Position numbers and translations under genes: made by a program
Shown here: positions 16,441-26,023 of the stretch, one piece after another
Layout: the number at the start of each line of letters is the position of its first letter
How positions within the stretch are numbered: the first letter of the stretch is position 1
Notes under the pieces: model-generated
What the model was told of the DNA's origin: nothing
Databases searched by the model: none
The model's input: only the letters and a program-made list of their open reading frames with translations
Assembly (NCBI GenBank): GCA_027451445.1
Contig: DAIDJG010000321.1
Span: 1 to 33,775, forward strand
DNA: 33,775 nucleotides
DNA from: Singulisphaera sp.
GTDB taxonomy: Bacteria; Planctomycetota; Planctomycetia; Isosphaerales; Isosphaeraceae
Direction of reading: 5' to 3'

Positions 16441-18069
16441 TCATCTGCCATCTTGCGTCTGCCCTCGGATCCTCTCCAGAAACGCCTGATCCAACTGGCG
16501 CTTCACCACACGCCAGTCGACCCCTAACCGTCGCCCGGCCGCGGCGTGGTTGCCGTCAGATCGGTCGTAGGCGAGGGCGTAATAGCGGCCGAGAAGTTCG
16601 TCGGCGGTGAGCTCGACCTCGCGGATCTGCTGGAGAAGCTCGTCCACGGGGCCGAGCCCGCTGCGCTTTCGAGACGTTGTAGCGGGATGGTAACTGCCGC
16701 GGATCATGACGTTACGGACGCACTGGCCGAGCTCGCGAAAGTTGCCGGGCCAACCGTAGTCTCGGCCGAGCTCGCGTTCGATCCAGGTGACGACCTCGGC
16801 GGTCAGTTGCTCGACTTCTCGGGAAAGCTCGCCATCGGTTCCGAAGTCGGGGCCGTTCGAGGCCTCCTCCCGCTTGACGAGGACCTCGGACGCAATGAAG
16901 CGAACGAGTTCGGGCAGATCCTCGGGTCGGTCGGCCAGTTGCTCGGCGAGCGAGGGCGTTACGACCTGGTCGGCGCAGAGGCGATAGTAGAGGTCGTGGC
17001 GAAACCGGCCGGCGTGCATCTCGGCGGAAAGGTCGCGGTTCGTTGCGGCAATGATCTTGCCCTTGAACGGGAGGGGCTCGGTACTGCCGACTCGCTGGAA
17101 CCGCCGCGTCTCGATCACCCGGAGCAGCTTCACCTGGATTGCCGCGTCCAGCTCACCGATCTCGTCGAGGAACACAGCGCCGAACTCTCCGCAGCGTTCG
17201 AGCCAGCCCTGCCGGTCCTTGTGGGCGGTTGTGAACGCTCCTTTGACGTGTCCGAACAGCTCCGACTCGATCAAGGTAGGGGCCAGCGCGGAGAGGTTGA
17301 GCGGGACATAGGTTTCGACCTCGCTGGCCACAAACCGCCGCGTCGCGGGATCGAACGGGATCGCGCACGAGAGCCCGATCGCGCGGGCGACCAGCTCCTT
17401 GCCGCTGCCGGAAGGGCCCACGATCAGGGTCGGCACATCGGCCATCGTTCGGTGTAGCGACCGGATGTAGCGCCTCATGTCGCGCGTGAAGACCGACTCC
17501 CAGACCGACGCCCGCAGCCTTGCGGCCGGCATCGATCCGCCGATGATGCGCTCGAAGATGTTCGTGAACGCGCGCTGGATCTGAAAGAAGCCGGCGAAGA
17601 CGATCTTCGGGTCATGGTGTGACGGGAGCTCGAGCCCTGGCGCCTGGAGCAGTTGCTCGAAGTTGGCGAGGAACTCGTTCCAGAAGTCGACCTGGCCGCT
17701 CCAGCCTCCTCGCGACGAGGGCGCCGAGAGGAGGCGGTCGAAGTCGTTCAAGTAACGACTATAGAGCACGTAGAGGGCCAGATCCTCGTAAACGAGACGT
17801 TCGTCGCGCGTTGCGGGGTGGCCCTCTTTCATGAGCTGTCCGATCTGAGCCGCCAGGATCTCGGCTCGCTCGAACAGCGCCGGCACGTTGACAAACAGGC
17901 GCTCCCACTGCTGCCCCGGGCGGGACCGGATCAAGGATCCTGATTCGATGTAGCGACGGCCGAGCGCCTGACGCTCTAACTCGACGCGTTCCGGCAGGAA
18001 CGGGTTGACGAACCCGATCTGCGCGATCGCTTCCGCAGCGCGCCACTCGCCCGATGGTAAGAGCCCCAT
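16441..18069 (-). CDS. Sigma-54-dependent transcription activator
   Basis: A 542-residue bacterial enhancer-binding protein. The N-terminal 190 residues are helical and are not a receiver, GAF or PAS domain that I recognise; this should be the sensor part. The AAA+ domain follows with Walker A VGPSGSGKE (218-226), Walker B GAVFLDEIGELD (297-308) and Arg fingers around RRFQRVGST. The sigma-54-contacting loop reads GAFTTA (277-282) instead of GAFTGA. A Fis-type helix-turn-helix closes the protein (NHAAAGRRLGVDWRVVKRQL, about 508-527). The ATG has GAGG about 10 bases upstream. It diverges from the radical SAM gene across 271 bases and may control it. Whether the Thr substitution allows sigma-54 activation is open. 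Confidence 0.9.
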   Translation of the reverse strand: MGLLPSGEWRAAEAIAQIGFVNPFLPERVELERQALGRRYIESGSLIRSRPGQQWERLFVNVPALFERAEILAAQIGQLMKEGHPATRDERLVYEDLALYVLYSRYLNDFDRLLSAPSSRGGWSGQVDFWNEFLANFEQLLQAPGLELPSHHDPKIVFAGFFQIQRAFTNIFERIIGGSMPAARLRASVWESVFTRDMRRYIRSLHRTMADVPTLIVGPSGSGKELVARAIGLSCAIPFDPATRRFVASEVETYVPLNLSALAPTLIESELFGHVKGAFTTAHKDRQGWLERCGEFGAVFLDEIGELDAAIQVKLLRVIETRRFQRVGSTEPLPFKGKIIAATNRDLSAEMHAGRFRHDLYYRLCADQVVTPSLAEQLADRPEDLPELVRFIASEVLVKREEASNGPDFGTDGELSREVEQLTAEVVTWIERELGRDYGWPGNFRELGQCVRNVMIRGSYHPATTSRKRSGLGPVDELLQQIREVELTADELLGRYYALAYDRSDGNHAAAGRRLGVDWRVVKRQLDQAFLERIRGQTQDGR

Positions 18070-18184
18070 GACATCCTCAAGGAGCCGATCGGCTCACTTC
18101 CGCCATCTAACGGACCATCATTTTCTGTCGGTAGTCTACCAAAACTGCCGGCTGGATCCGAGCAGCGCATCGCAATGCCGTTTT

Positions 18185-18196
18185 GGTCGATCGACC
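18185..18196. promoter_or_regulatory. Candidate activator-binding palindrome
   Basis: GGTCGATCGACC is a perfect 12-base palindrome about 43 bases upstream of the partial sigma-54 promoter. A Fis-type HTH dimer would bind such a site. It is the only strong palindrome I saw in the shared intergenic region. The assignment to the neighbouring activator is inference. Confidence 0.3.
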
Positions 18197-18238
18197 TAAC
18201 TGTATTTGAATCAGCGACTTATGCGATTCGAGCTCACG

Positions 18239-18254
18239 TGGCACGGGATGTGAA
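18239..18254 (+). promoter_or_regulatory. Partial sigma-54 (-24/-12) promoter
   Basis: TGGCACG followed after four bases by GTGAA. The -24 half matches the consensus TGGCACG exactly; the -12 half matches TTGCA at three of five positions, with A in place of the important C. It lies about 87 bases upstream of the radical SAM start and is oriented toward it, in the gap shared with a sigma-54 activator gene. Confidence 0.35.
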
Positions 18255-18340
18255 ATTCCCTTTCGGCACTTCGGAAGGACGTTACCGTCTCGGGAGTACC
18301 GGGACGATGCAATTGGATCTCACGTTGAGGAGAGATTCTC

Positions 18341-19822
18341 ATGCTCAAGGCGATCGACGGGGTCAGCGATGTTCAGTTGACGGAAACGGACATGGTGCGC
18401 GGCGAGCTTTTGCGGCGGATGCGACGTCCCCAGCGGCATCGGCTCTTGCACGGGTATCCGTTGGCGGCGGCGATGCCCCGCATTGCGGAGGGAAGGTCGC
18501 GGGATGCGCTCCTCCCCGATTTCGACCCGACGCGAGGGCTTCTCGTCGGCGTACTTCCGCACCCCTTCTGCAACCCGACGGTCTCGGGCTGTGGCTTCTG
18601 CACTTTTGCGCACGAAGCCTTCACGTCGCAAAAGGCCGCGACGGTGATCGAGCATGTCGTGCGGGAAATCGAGCAGACCCTCCTCGTTCACCCCAGCCTC
18701 GCACGGCGGCCGGTTTCCGGACTGTACTTCGGGGGCGGCACAGCCAATCTCAGCCCGCCGGAGCCTTTTCGTGCGCTCTGCCGCGCCCTGGCTCAGGCCT
18801 TTGACCTCGCCGGGGCGGAGGTGACGCTCGAAGGTGTCCCCGCGGCGTTTCTCAATCGCCGACCGTGGCTTACAGAGATCCTCCGCGAGGAGCTTCCCGC
18901 CCGCCATTTCCGGCTGAGCATGGGGATCCAATCCTTCGACCCCGACCGGCTGAAGCAGATGGGACGCCGCGGTTTTGGGGACGCCGATACGTTTCGCGAG
19001 GTCGTCGAGTTTGGTCACGCGCGCGGATTCACCGTCTCCGGCGACTTGCTATTCAACTTGCCCGGACAGTCGCTGGACGCGATGAAGGACGACATGCGCC
19101 GAGCGGCCGGGATCGGGCTCGATCACATGGGGCTTTACCACCTGGTCCTGTTCGCGGGCCTCGGCACAGCCTGGTCGCGCGACCCGGCACTTGTTGCCTC
19201 GCTACCGGAGAATGGAATCGCTGTGGGCAACTGGCTCGAACTCCGAGGACTGCTGCACGGCCTCGGATTCCGACAGACCACGCTGACCAACTTCGAGCGC
19301 GAGGAGTTCCGCGATCATGAACGGCGGTTCGTCTACGAAGCGCTAAGCTTTCAGCCGGACCAGTACGACATGCTTGGCTTTGGTCCGACGGGTATCTCGT
19401 TCGTGGATTCGCACGTTTCAGCCGTGAAGGTGCTCAACCCTGATGCTGCGTCCGAATATGTCGCGGCTGTCGACCGGGGCGGCCGCACCTGGGACCGCGC
19501 GTTCTCGTACGAACTTGACGATCTTCGCGTCTTCTACCTCACGCGCCGACTGGCCGCGTTACACATCGATCGTCTCGACTACGTGTTCTACCTCGGGAGC
19601 GACCCGCTCGACGATTTCCCGCGCGAATTTGCCCTCTTCGAAGAGCAGGGTCTCGTGCGCGTGACACCGGAATCGATCGAGCCGACGCCCTTCGGCATGT
19701 TCTACTCCGACTCGATGGCGGGCCTCCTGGCCTCGAGCGCCCAACGTAAGCGTTCCTCAGGGGCCGACCTGGCCGAGTTTAGCCTGGAGCGACGCAATGA
19801 CAACCGATACGGACATATGTAA
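18341..19822 (+). CDS. HemN-like radical SAM protein, CX6CX2C cluster
   Basis: A 493-residue radical SAM enzyme of the coproporphyrinogen oxidase-like (HemN/HemW) branch. Cys77, Cys84 and Cys87 (PFCNPTVSGCGFCTF) should hold the 4Fe-4S cluster, with CX6CX2C spacing rather than the usual CX3CX2C; the G-F-C-T-F after the last cysteine is HemN-like. YFGGGTANL (about 128-136) is the SAM-binding glycine motif. MGIQSFDPDRLKQMGR and SGDLLFNLPGQ match HemN-family strands 4 and 5. The C-terminal 150 residues form a winged-helix-like region. It is unlikely to be the true HemN. The start has GAGGAGAG about 9 bases upstream. It diverges from the sigma-54 activator and converges on rmlB with only 12 bases between. 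Confidence 0.88.
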   Translation: MLKAIDGVSDVQLTETDMVRGELLRRMRRPQRHRLLHGYPLAAAMPRIAEGRSRDALLPDFDPTRGLLVGVLPHPFCNPTVSGCGFCTFAHEAFTSQKAATVIEHVVREIEQTLLVHPSLARRPVSGLYFGGGTANLSPPEPFRALCRALAQAFDLAGAEVTLEGVPAAFLNRRPWLTEILREELPARHFRLSMGIQSFDPDRLKQMGRRGFGDADTFREVVEFGHARGFTVSGDLLFNLPGQSLDAMKDDMRRAAGIGLDHMGLYHLVLFAGLGTAWSRDPALVASLPENGIAVGNWLELRGLLHGLGFRQTTLTNFEREEFRDHERRFVYEALSFQPDQYDMLGFGPTGISFVDSHVSAVKVLNPDAASEYVAAVDRGGRTWDRAFSYELDDLRVFYLTRRLAALHIDRLDYVFYLGSDPLDDFPREFALFEEQGLVRVTPESIEPTPFGMFYSDSMAGLLASSAQRKRSSGADLAEFSLERRNDNRYGHM

Positions 19823-19834
19823 CGCGATCGGTTC

Positions 19835-20902
19835 CTAACTTCCCTGGGTCGTCGCGTGGGTTCCGCCGGACCGATACTCCCCGGACCGCACCCGCGCGAC
19901 CCACTCCGGGTGATCTCGATACCACTGCACGGTCTTGGCGAGGCCGTCCTCAAAGGTGACCGTCGGCCGCCAGCCGAGTGCGGATTCGGCGAACGCGCAG
20001 TTGATCGCGTAGCGTCGATCATGACCGGGCCGGTCGGTGACGTGTCGGATGAGATCCTTGGGCTTGTCGAGCAGGCGCAGGACGGTGTGGGTCACGTCGA
20101 TGTTATGACGTTCGCTCAGTCCGCCGAAGTTGTAAACCGCCCCGGCCTGCCCGTGCCGAAGCGCAGTGTCGACGCCTCGGCAGTGGTCCAAAACGTGAAT
20201 CCAGTCGCGCACCTGGAGGCCGTCGCCGTAGACGGGCAGCGGGATGTCGGCCAGGGCGTTGGTGATGAACAGGGGAATGAGCTTTTCGGGGAACTGGTAC
20301 GGTCCGTAGTTGTTCGAACAGCGCGTGATGACCGTGTCGAGACCGAACGTGTGATGCGCCGCCCGTACGAGCAGGTCGGCCGACGCCTTGCTTGCGGCAT
20401 ACGGGCTATTGGGCGCCAGGGGCGTGGTTTCGCTGAATGCGGGATCGTCTGGACCCAGCGTTCCGTAGACCTCGTCCGTTGAGACCTGGACATACCGAGA
20501 AATGCCCGCCGCGCGCGTGGCGTCGAGCAGGCATTGCGTCCCCAGGACGTTCGTGCGCAGGAAGGGAGCCGCGTCGTGGATCGACCGGTCCACGTGGCTC
20601 TCGGCCGCGAAGTGGACGATCGCGTCGAAGTTTCCATCGCTGAGGAGCCGGACGACGAGATCACGATCGGCCACATCACCGTGGACGAACCGATAGCGCG
20701 GCTCGTGCTCCAGACCGGCGAGGTTATCGGGGTTGCCGGCGTAGGTGAGGGCGTCGAGGTTGGTGATTTCCAGGTCGGGGTACGCGGCCAGTTCCTGGCG
20801 CACGAAGTTGGCGCCGATGAAGCCGCAGCCGCCGGTCACGAGGATTCGTTTGAACGATCGGGGCGAGCTTGCTACCGACATGCCTTCGATTGTCTCGGTC
20901 AT
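19835..20902 (-). CDS. rmlB: dTDP-glucose 4,6-dehydratase
   Basis: A 355-residue enzyme that converts dTDP-glucose to dTDP-4-keto-6-deoxyglucose, the second step toward dTDP-rhamnose and other deoxysugars of surface glycans. The family signature is complete: GGCGFIG (24-30) for NAD, STDEVYG with the Thr-Asp-Glu active-site triad (142-144), Tyr168 and Lys172 in SPYAASK, and RCSNNYGPYQFPEKLIPL. The start ATG at 20902 overlaps the TGA of the preceding gene as ATGA, which argues for translational coupling and against an earlier in-frame start at 20956. No rmlA, rmlC or rmlD is next to it. A second epimerase gene lies 4 kb upstream, so sugar-nucleotide genes are scattered here rather than in one operon. 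Confidence 0.95.
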   Translation of the reverse strand: MTETIEGMSVASSPRSFKRILVTGGCGFIGANFVRQELAAYPDLEITNLDALTYAGNPDNLAGLEHEPRYRFVHGDVADRDLVVRLLSDGNFDAIVHFAAESHVDRSIHDAAPFLRTNVLGTQCLLDATRAAGISRYVQVSTDEVYGTLGPDDPAFSETTPLAPNSPYAASKASADLLVRAAHHTFGLDTVITRCSNNYGPYQFPEKLIPLFITNALADIPLPVYGDGLQVRDWIHVLDHCRGVDTALRHGQAGAVYNFGGLSERHNIDVTHTVLRLLDKPKDLIRHVTDRPGHDRRYAINCAFAESALGWRPTVTFEDGLAKTVQWYRDHPEWVARVRSGEYRSGGTHATTQGS

Positions 20903-21546
20903 TCTTCCCACTCTTCCTCCCATTCGGGACGGGGAGATTCTTTGACAGCTCTCCAAAGTTCCTCGTATTTACCGCGTACGTCGACATGAAGTTGCTCAGC
21001 GAAGTCCGCACTCAGACGGAGCTTCTTGATCAGTTCGATCACGTCGGCGTGATGAAGCAGCCGCGTGCCGCATTTCGACATACCGGCGGCGAGTTTCACT
21101 TCGACAAGCCGAGGCAAACTGAGTACTCGCAGTCCGACGATCTCTACGGTCGAATTGGTCGGATCGGGAAAGGTCACAGACTGCGGATTACCGTCGCCGG
21201 GGTATTCGTCAGTCGCACGTAAGTCAATCTGGACGCCGTGCTCAGTGTCGCGGATGTGCTTGCTCCCGAGGAAAGCGGGGATGTAATCCTCGCCCAGGAG
21301 CTCGTTGTGGACCCTTCTGCGGTCTTCGCGCGTCAAAACCAGGTCGACATCTACGGTAAAGCGGCGAAAGCCGTGAAAGTACATCGCCAATGCGCCGATG
21401 ACCGCATAGGGGATGCTTGCCTCATCGAGTCGTCGCACGATTTTTCGGAGAGCAAGGTGAGTTGCGCTTCTACCGGAAAAATAGCGGTCGCCTTCGTCGC
21501 ACGCCCAGTCCCAATTCTGGTCCAGGAGCTGCTTGTAGGTTGTCAC
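20899..21546 (-). CDS. Nucleotidyltransferase-like protein
   Basis: A 215-residue protein with the nucleotidyltransferase-fold signature: GALAMYFHGFRRFTVDVDL (51-69) places Gly51 and the two metal-binding Asp66 and Asp68 as in the h-G-G/A-x-A...D-x-D pattern of MNT/AbiEii-like families. A third acid is likely in VQIDLRATDEY. Such proteins are often stand-alone or part of toxin-antitoxin and abortive-infection pairs, but here no HEPN or toxin partner is adjacent. The start is a GTG with AGGTG four bases before it. It follows gyrA by 67 bases and overlaps rmlB by four bases, so it is probably in one transcript with both. Its connection to either function is unclear; the C-terminus is very acidic (PEWEEEWEE). 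Confidence 0.78.
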   Translation of the reverse strand: MTTYKQLLDQNWDWACDEGDRYFSGRSATHLALRKIVRRLDEASIPYAVIGALAMYFHGFRRFTVDVDLVLTREDRRRVHNELLGEDYIPAFLGSKHIRDTEHGVQIDLRATDEYPGDGNPQSVTFPDPTNSTVEIVGLRVLSLPRLVEVKLAAGMSKCGTRLLHHADVIELIKKLRLSADFAEQLHVDVRGKYEELWRAVKESPRPEWEEEWEE

Positions 21547-21613
21547 AGTTCACCTGGACCAGCGTGGTTCGATCAGTCGGCGCCTCTCAGCGCCGCCTGC
21601 CATCAGCCACCTC

Positions 21614-24280
21614 TCACTCGCTTGCCTCGCCGTCTCCCGTCTCTTCGTCAATATGATCGCTCGCCTCCGCCTCCGCCACACCATCGTCGAGGATATGGCC
21701 ATCCGTCGGAATCGCCGGCGGCGGAGGCAACTCGGCCTCGAGCTCCGCGTTGGCGCCCAACTCTTCCTCGGGAAGCTTCGCCAGACTGCTGACGCTGTCC
21801 CCTTCCTCGACGCGGATCAGGCGCACCCCCTGGGTGTTGCGGCCGATCGTACGCATCTCTTCGGGAGAGACCTTCGTACGAATCAGGATGCCACCGGTCG
21901 TGGTAAGCATTACCTCGTCGCCTTCGGTGACCTTCGCGATCGCGACAACCGGGCCATTGCGGTCGCTCGTCTTGATGTCGATGAGACCCTTGCCGCCCCG
22001 GTTCTGAGAGCGGTATTCGGTCAATAGAGTGCGCTTGCCGAAGCCCTTGGCGCAGACCGTGAGCAAGCTCGCCGGATCCTCATCACCGTTCGCGACGACC
22101 ATCCCGACAACTTCGTCGCCTTCTTCGAGGCTGATCCCCTTCACACCGTACGCGGGCCGGCCCATGGCGCGGACGTTCGATTCGTCGAAGCGAATCGCCA
22201 TCCCTTCCTTCGTGCTCAGAATGACCTGGTCGCCGGCCTTGGTGCGGGCGACGCCGATGAGCTGGTCGCCCTCGTCGAGACCCAGGGCGATGATGCCGCG
22301 GCCGAGGGGACGTTTGAAGGCGGTCAATTCAGTCTTCTTCACCGTCCCCCGGCACGTGACCATCATGAGGCACTCGTCCTCACGGAACTCACGCACGGGG
22401 ACCAGGCCGGTGATCTTTTCGCCTTCGCCGAGTTGCAAGAGGTTGACGATCGCGCGGCCGCGGGCGTCGCGCGAGGCCATCGGCAGGTCGTAGACCTTGA
22501 TCCAGTAGACCTTGCCGCGGTCGGTGAAGAAGAGGATGTAGTCGTGGGTCAGCGCCACGAACATGTATTCGAGGAAATCTTCGTCGCTCGTGTTCTTGGT
22601 CGCGGCGATGCCTCGGCCGCCTCGGCCCTGGGTGCGGTAGGTGCTGGGCGGCACGCGCTTGATCCAGCCGTTGTGGGTCACGGTGACGATCATGTACTCT
22701 TCGCGAATGAGCGATTCTTTATCGTAGTCGCCCAGCTCCTCGTCCGACAGCATGCTGCGCCGGGGGTTGGCGTACTTGGCCTTCAGCTCGTGCATGTCGG
22801 CGCGGATCAGGTCGAGGATCTCGCGCTCGTTGGCGAGGATGAACTCGTACCGGCCAATATCGCGCTTCAGGCCGAGATATTCCTGGGCGAGCTTGTCGGC
22901 TTCGAGCCCCGTCAAGCGCTGGAGCTGCATGGCGAGGATGGCGTCGGCCTGCATGCGTGTCAGGCTGGTGGAGGCCTTGGCCTGCTCGTCGTTCAGGGCG
23001 CGCTGGAGGACCTGGGCGGAGACCTCGAGCCCCATCAAGCGGGCGCGGGCTTCAGCCGGGTTGGCCGAGGAGCGGATCACGCGGATGATCTCGTCGATGT
23101 GATGCAGGGCGATCAGGAGCCCTTCGACGATATGCGCTCGCTGACGAGCCTGGCGGAGCTGGAACTGCGTGCGCCGGCGGATCACGTTGACGCGGTGATC
23201 GACGAACAGCCGGAGGAAATCCTTGAGCGCGAGCTCCTCGGGCCGGCCGTTGACGAGGGCCAGCATGATCACGCTGAACGAGTCTTGCAGCGGCGAGAAC
23301 TGGAAGAGCTGGTTGAGGACGACGTTCGGATCCTCGCCTTTCTTCACCTTCACGACGATCCGCACCGGCTGCTTGCGGTCGCTCTCGTCGACGATGTCGG
23401 TCACGCCCGTGACGCGCCCCGCGTTGACCAGCTCGGCCAGCTTCTTGAGGAGCGGCTCCTTGGTCAACTGGTAGGGGATTTCGGTGAAGATGATCTGCGA
23501 GCGTCCGTCCTTTTGCTCCTCGATCGCGTACTTGCCGCGAAGCACGACCTTGCCGCGGCCGGTGCGATACGCCTCGCGGATGTTGTAGCGCCCGCAGATG
23601 GTGCCGCCGGTCGGGAAGTCCGGGCCGGGGATGATCTCCATGAGCTCTTCGAGCTCGATCTGCGGATTCTCGATATAGGCAACGACCGCGTCGCAGACTT
23701 CGCCCAGGTTGTGGGGTGGGATCGAGGTCGCCATGCCGACAGCGATGCCGCCGGAGCCGTTGACGAGGAGGTTCGGGAACTTGCCCGGAAGGACGCGCGG
23801 TTCCTGGTACTTCTCGTCGTAGTTCGGCTGGAAGTCGACCGTGTCGAGCTTGATGTCCTCGAGCATCTCCGCGGCAATCGGGCTGAGCTTCGCCTCGGTG
23901 TACCGCATGGCCGCGGGCGGCAGGCCGTGGATCGAGCCGAAGTTCCCCTGGCCGGTGATCAGGAGGTGGCGCATGTTCCACCACTGGGCCATGCGCGCGA
24001 GGGTCGGATAGATCGAGTTGTCGCCGTGCGGGTGGTAGCGCTTCATCGTCTCGCCGACGATGCCCGCGCACTTGCTCGTGCCGCCGCCGGGGGTCAGGCC
24101 CAGGTCGAGCATCGCCATCAAAATACGGCGCTGGGAGGGCTTGAGCCCGTCGCGCACGTCGGGCAACGCGCGGCTGATGATGACCGACATCGCGTAGTTG
24201 AGGTAGCTCTCCTTGAGCTCTTCCTCGATTTCCAGCGGCAGAGGTCGCAAGTTTTCAGGCGGCGGAACAGCAGTGCTCAC
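21614..24280 (-). CDS. gyrA: DNA gyrase subunit A
   Basis: An 888-residue GyrA, the DNA-cleaving and rejoining subunit of gyrase. The catalytic tyrosine is Tyr127 in [10 protein letters not shown]. The winged-helix and tower regions read through normally. The C-terminal beta-pinwheel carries a GyrA-box QGRGGRG near residue 550, which separates gyrase from ParC. In the quinolone region ([17 protein letters not shown]) the positions equivalent to E. coli Ser83 and Asp87 are Asn88 and Pro92. The GTG start at 24280 is preferred over a TTG 20 codons upstream because GAGGGAG lies 7 bases before it and the conserved sequence begins soon after. The acidic C-terminal tail is usual for the family. No gyrB is in the window. 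Confidence 0.97.
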   Translation of the reverse strand: MSTAVPPPENLRPLPLEIEEELKESYLNYAMSVIISRALPDVRDGLKPSQRRILMAMLDLGLTPGGGTSKCAGIVGETMKRYHPHGDNSIYPTLARMAQWWNMRHLLITGQGNFGSIHGLPPAAMRYTEAKLSPIAAEMLEDIKLDTVDFQPNYDEKYQEPRVLPGKFPNLLVNGSGGIAVGMATSIPPHNLGEVCDAVVAYIENPQIELEELMEIIPGPDFPTGGTICGRYNIREAYRTGRGKVVLRGKYAIEEQKDGRSQIIFTEIPYQLTKEPLLKKLAELVNAGRVTGVTDIVDESDRKQPVRIVVKVKKGEDPNVVLNQLFQFSPLQDSFSVIMLALVNGRPEELALKDFLRLFVDHRVNVIRRRTQFQLRQARQRAHIVEGLLIALHHIDEIIRVIRSSANPAEARARLMGLEVSAQVLQRALNDEQAKASTSLTRMQADAILAMQLQRLTGLEADKLAQEYLGLKRDIGRYEFILANEREILDLIRADMHELKAKYANPRRSMLSDEELGDYDKESLIREEYMIVTVTHNGWIKRVPPSTYRTQGRGGRGIAATKNTSDEDFLEYMFVALTHDYILFFTDRGKVYWIKVYDLPMASRDARGRAIVNLLQLGEGEKITGLVPVREFREDECLMMVTCRGTVKKTELTAFKRPLGRGIIALGLDEGDQLIGVARTKAGDQVILSTKEGMAIRFDESNVRAMGRPAYGVKGISLEEGDEVVGMVVANGDEDPASLLTVCAKGFGKRTLLTEYRSQNRGGKGLIDIKTSDRNGPVVAIAKVTEGDEVMLTTTGGILIRTKVSPEEMRTIGRNTQGVRLIRVEEGDSVSSLAKLPEEELGANAELEAELPPPPAIPTDGHILDDGVAEAEASDHIDEETGDGEASE

Positions 24281-24657
24281 AGGCGCTCCCTCGGAGAGTA
24301 CGAACAAGGCGCCGCGCGCGTAGGCCGAGTGGGCCGGCAAGGCCCCGTCGGCAGGCGGCGCCGCAAGGGTTCAATTGTACCCGAATCCCCCCCCGGACGC
24401 AACCATTCCGCGCGTTTGGGCGCTGGTCGTAAGTGACGAAATCTCAGTGTGTTAGGCGATGAATTCGCACGCTCTGCGCCCTGGCGGCTCACCCCAGAGT
24501 TTCCCATCGCGCGCACCAACCCGTCGGCGCCCAGGTGGTGCGCGATCTCCCTCTTGAATTTATGGCGTTTTCGAGGGGACAGCGTTGAGGGAGTCTGTTG
24601 GTCGGTTTCCCCAGACGACGGCCTGGTCCCTCTGGTGACGACGGTTGGCCTGAGTCT
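24281..24657. other. 377-base intergenic region upstream of gyrA
   Basis: Must hold the gyrA promoter on the minus strand. No -35/-10 pair, hairpin or gene was convincing. A C-rich run near 24387 (eight C in a row) is the only compositional oddity. Confidence 0.4.
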
Positions 24658-25701
24658 CTACCGTGACGCCTCTCGTTGGCTGAGGAGATGCTGCCAACTC
24701 GGCGGGAGGTTCCGGGTGATCTCCACGTGCTCAAAGGGCCGATGCGGCTGGATGCCCACGCGCAACGCCCACTCGGCCATCCTGGCAAGGCCGTCGTTCA
24801 GTGATGTTTGGGGATGGTCACCGAACACCCGCCGGGCTTTCGAGTGATCGCTGTACGCAAACGCGACTTCATTGCGCGCGTCGAGATGCGCGAGCGGATG
24901 GGTGGGGCGGCCCATCGCGCTCGCGACGTGCTGCGCCAGCTCGTTCACGCTATAGGGTTGATCGGCGCCGATGTTAAACACCTCATTCTGCGCCTTAGCG
25001 ACCCACGGTGATCCGGCGATGATCGGGGCGAGGTCGCCGACGTAACTGAACGCGCGCTGCTGAGATCCGTCACCGAAGACGGTCATCGGCTGTCCTTGCA
25101 TGATCTTGTTCATGAAGATTCCGATGACGTTGCGGTAGGGATCGCTCAGGTTCTGGTACTCTCCGTAGACGTTGTGCGGCCGGAAGATGATCGAGTTCAG
25201 CCCGAACATCGAGCGTGCCGCGGCGAGGTCGAGCTCGACGGTCAGCTTCGCCACCCCGTACGGGTCTTCGGGATGCGGCGTCTGATCCTCGCGCATGGGA
25301 GGGACCACCGCGCCGTAGACGGCGATCGAGCTCGTGAAAACGAAGCACGTGACCTCGTGCCGAATCGATTCGTTGATCAGGTTGATGCTTCCCAGAACGT
25401 TATTCTCGTAATTGAACCGCCGGATGAAGTGCGATAGGCCCTCGGCCGCATACGCCGCGAGGTGATAGACGTAATCGATCTTGCGCTCGCGAAACACGTC
25501 CGAGAGCGCAGCAGCGTCCGTCACGCTGGCCTCGATGAATTCAACGCCGTCGGGAATGTTGTTGCGAAATCCACCAGAAAGGTCGTCAAGCGCAATCACA
25601 TTAACCCGCCCCTGCGCCAGCAGCGCTCGGGTGACGTGGGCACCGATGAACCCGGCAGCACCAGTGACAAGCGCCGAGGGCAAGGTTGCGGATTTTGTCA
25701 T
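24658..25701 (-). CDS. NAD-dependent sugar epimerase/dehydratase (UDP-glucose 4-epimerase-like)
   Basis: A 347-residue extended short-chain dehydrogenase for nucleotide sugars. GAAGFIG (14-20) binds NAD; Ser124-Ser125 in FTSSIAVYG and Tyr148/Lys152 in DPYGVAK form the active site. RPHNVYGEYQNLSDPYRNV and VFGDGSQQRAFSYVGD are typical of the GalE/UDP-glucuronate-epimerase branch. The exact sugar cannot be read from sequence; UDP-glucose, UDP-N-acetylglucosamine or dTDP-linked sugars are possible. The ATG has GGAG 7 bases upstream. It is upstream of gyrA on the same strand but 377 bases away, so probably a separate transcript. With rmlB and the reductase at 12826 it adds to a set of surface-glycan precursor enzymes. 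Confidence 0.88.
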   Translation of the reverse strand: MTKSATLPSALVTGAAGFIGAHVTRALLAQGRVNVIALDDLSGGFRNNIPDGVEFIEASVTDAAALSDVFRERKIDYVYHLAAYAAEGLSHFIRRFNYENNVLGSINLINESIRHEVTCFVFTSSIAVYGAVVPPMREDQTPHPEDPYGVAKLTVELDLAAARSMFGLNSIIFRPHNVYGEYQNLSDPYRNVIGIFMNKIMQGQPMTVFGDGSQQRAFSYVGDLAPIIAGSPWVAKAQNEVFNIGADQPYSVNELAQHVASAMGRPTHPLAHLDARNEVAFAYSDHSKARRVFGDHPQTSLNDGLARMAEWALRVGIQPHRPFEHVEITRNLPPSWQHLLSQREASR

Positions 25702-26023
25702 GACGAGCTCCGGGGAGAATTATGAAAGTGAAGAGACTGGTATACGCCCTGGTCTTTTGCCGAGCGTGCTCTGGTCGATAGCGTCTGCTGAAGCGCATCC
25801 GACGCGCTACATCGTGGCGGGAACATAGAGCGCGTGTCTCTTGTTTCGGGTGCTTGACGTAAAGATATTTACTGTGATACGCGCGCAAGAGCTTCGCGCG
25901 CTTGCGCAGCATGCTGGAGACCAGAACTGTACCGGACGATCGAGGTCGTGTCAAAACCGTGGCGCGCGATCAGGACGCGAGCCGAAACCCGGCTAAGAAA
26001 GGACCGCGTCGGTATGAATACCC
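25702..26023. other. 322-base intergenic region
   Basis: Between two minus-strand genes, so it should carry the epimerase promoter. I saw no gene, clear promoter, repeat or terminator in it. Confidence 0.4.

Noticed and set aside
22433-24436. Long plus-strand open frame opposite gyrA (about 670 codons)
   Set aside because: Shadow of the gyrA codon pattern; gyrA is beyond doubt on the minus strand.
25826-25836. TAGAGCGCG near the epimerase promoter as a further MITE end
   Set aside because: Only nine bases match and no inverted partner is nearby.
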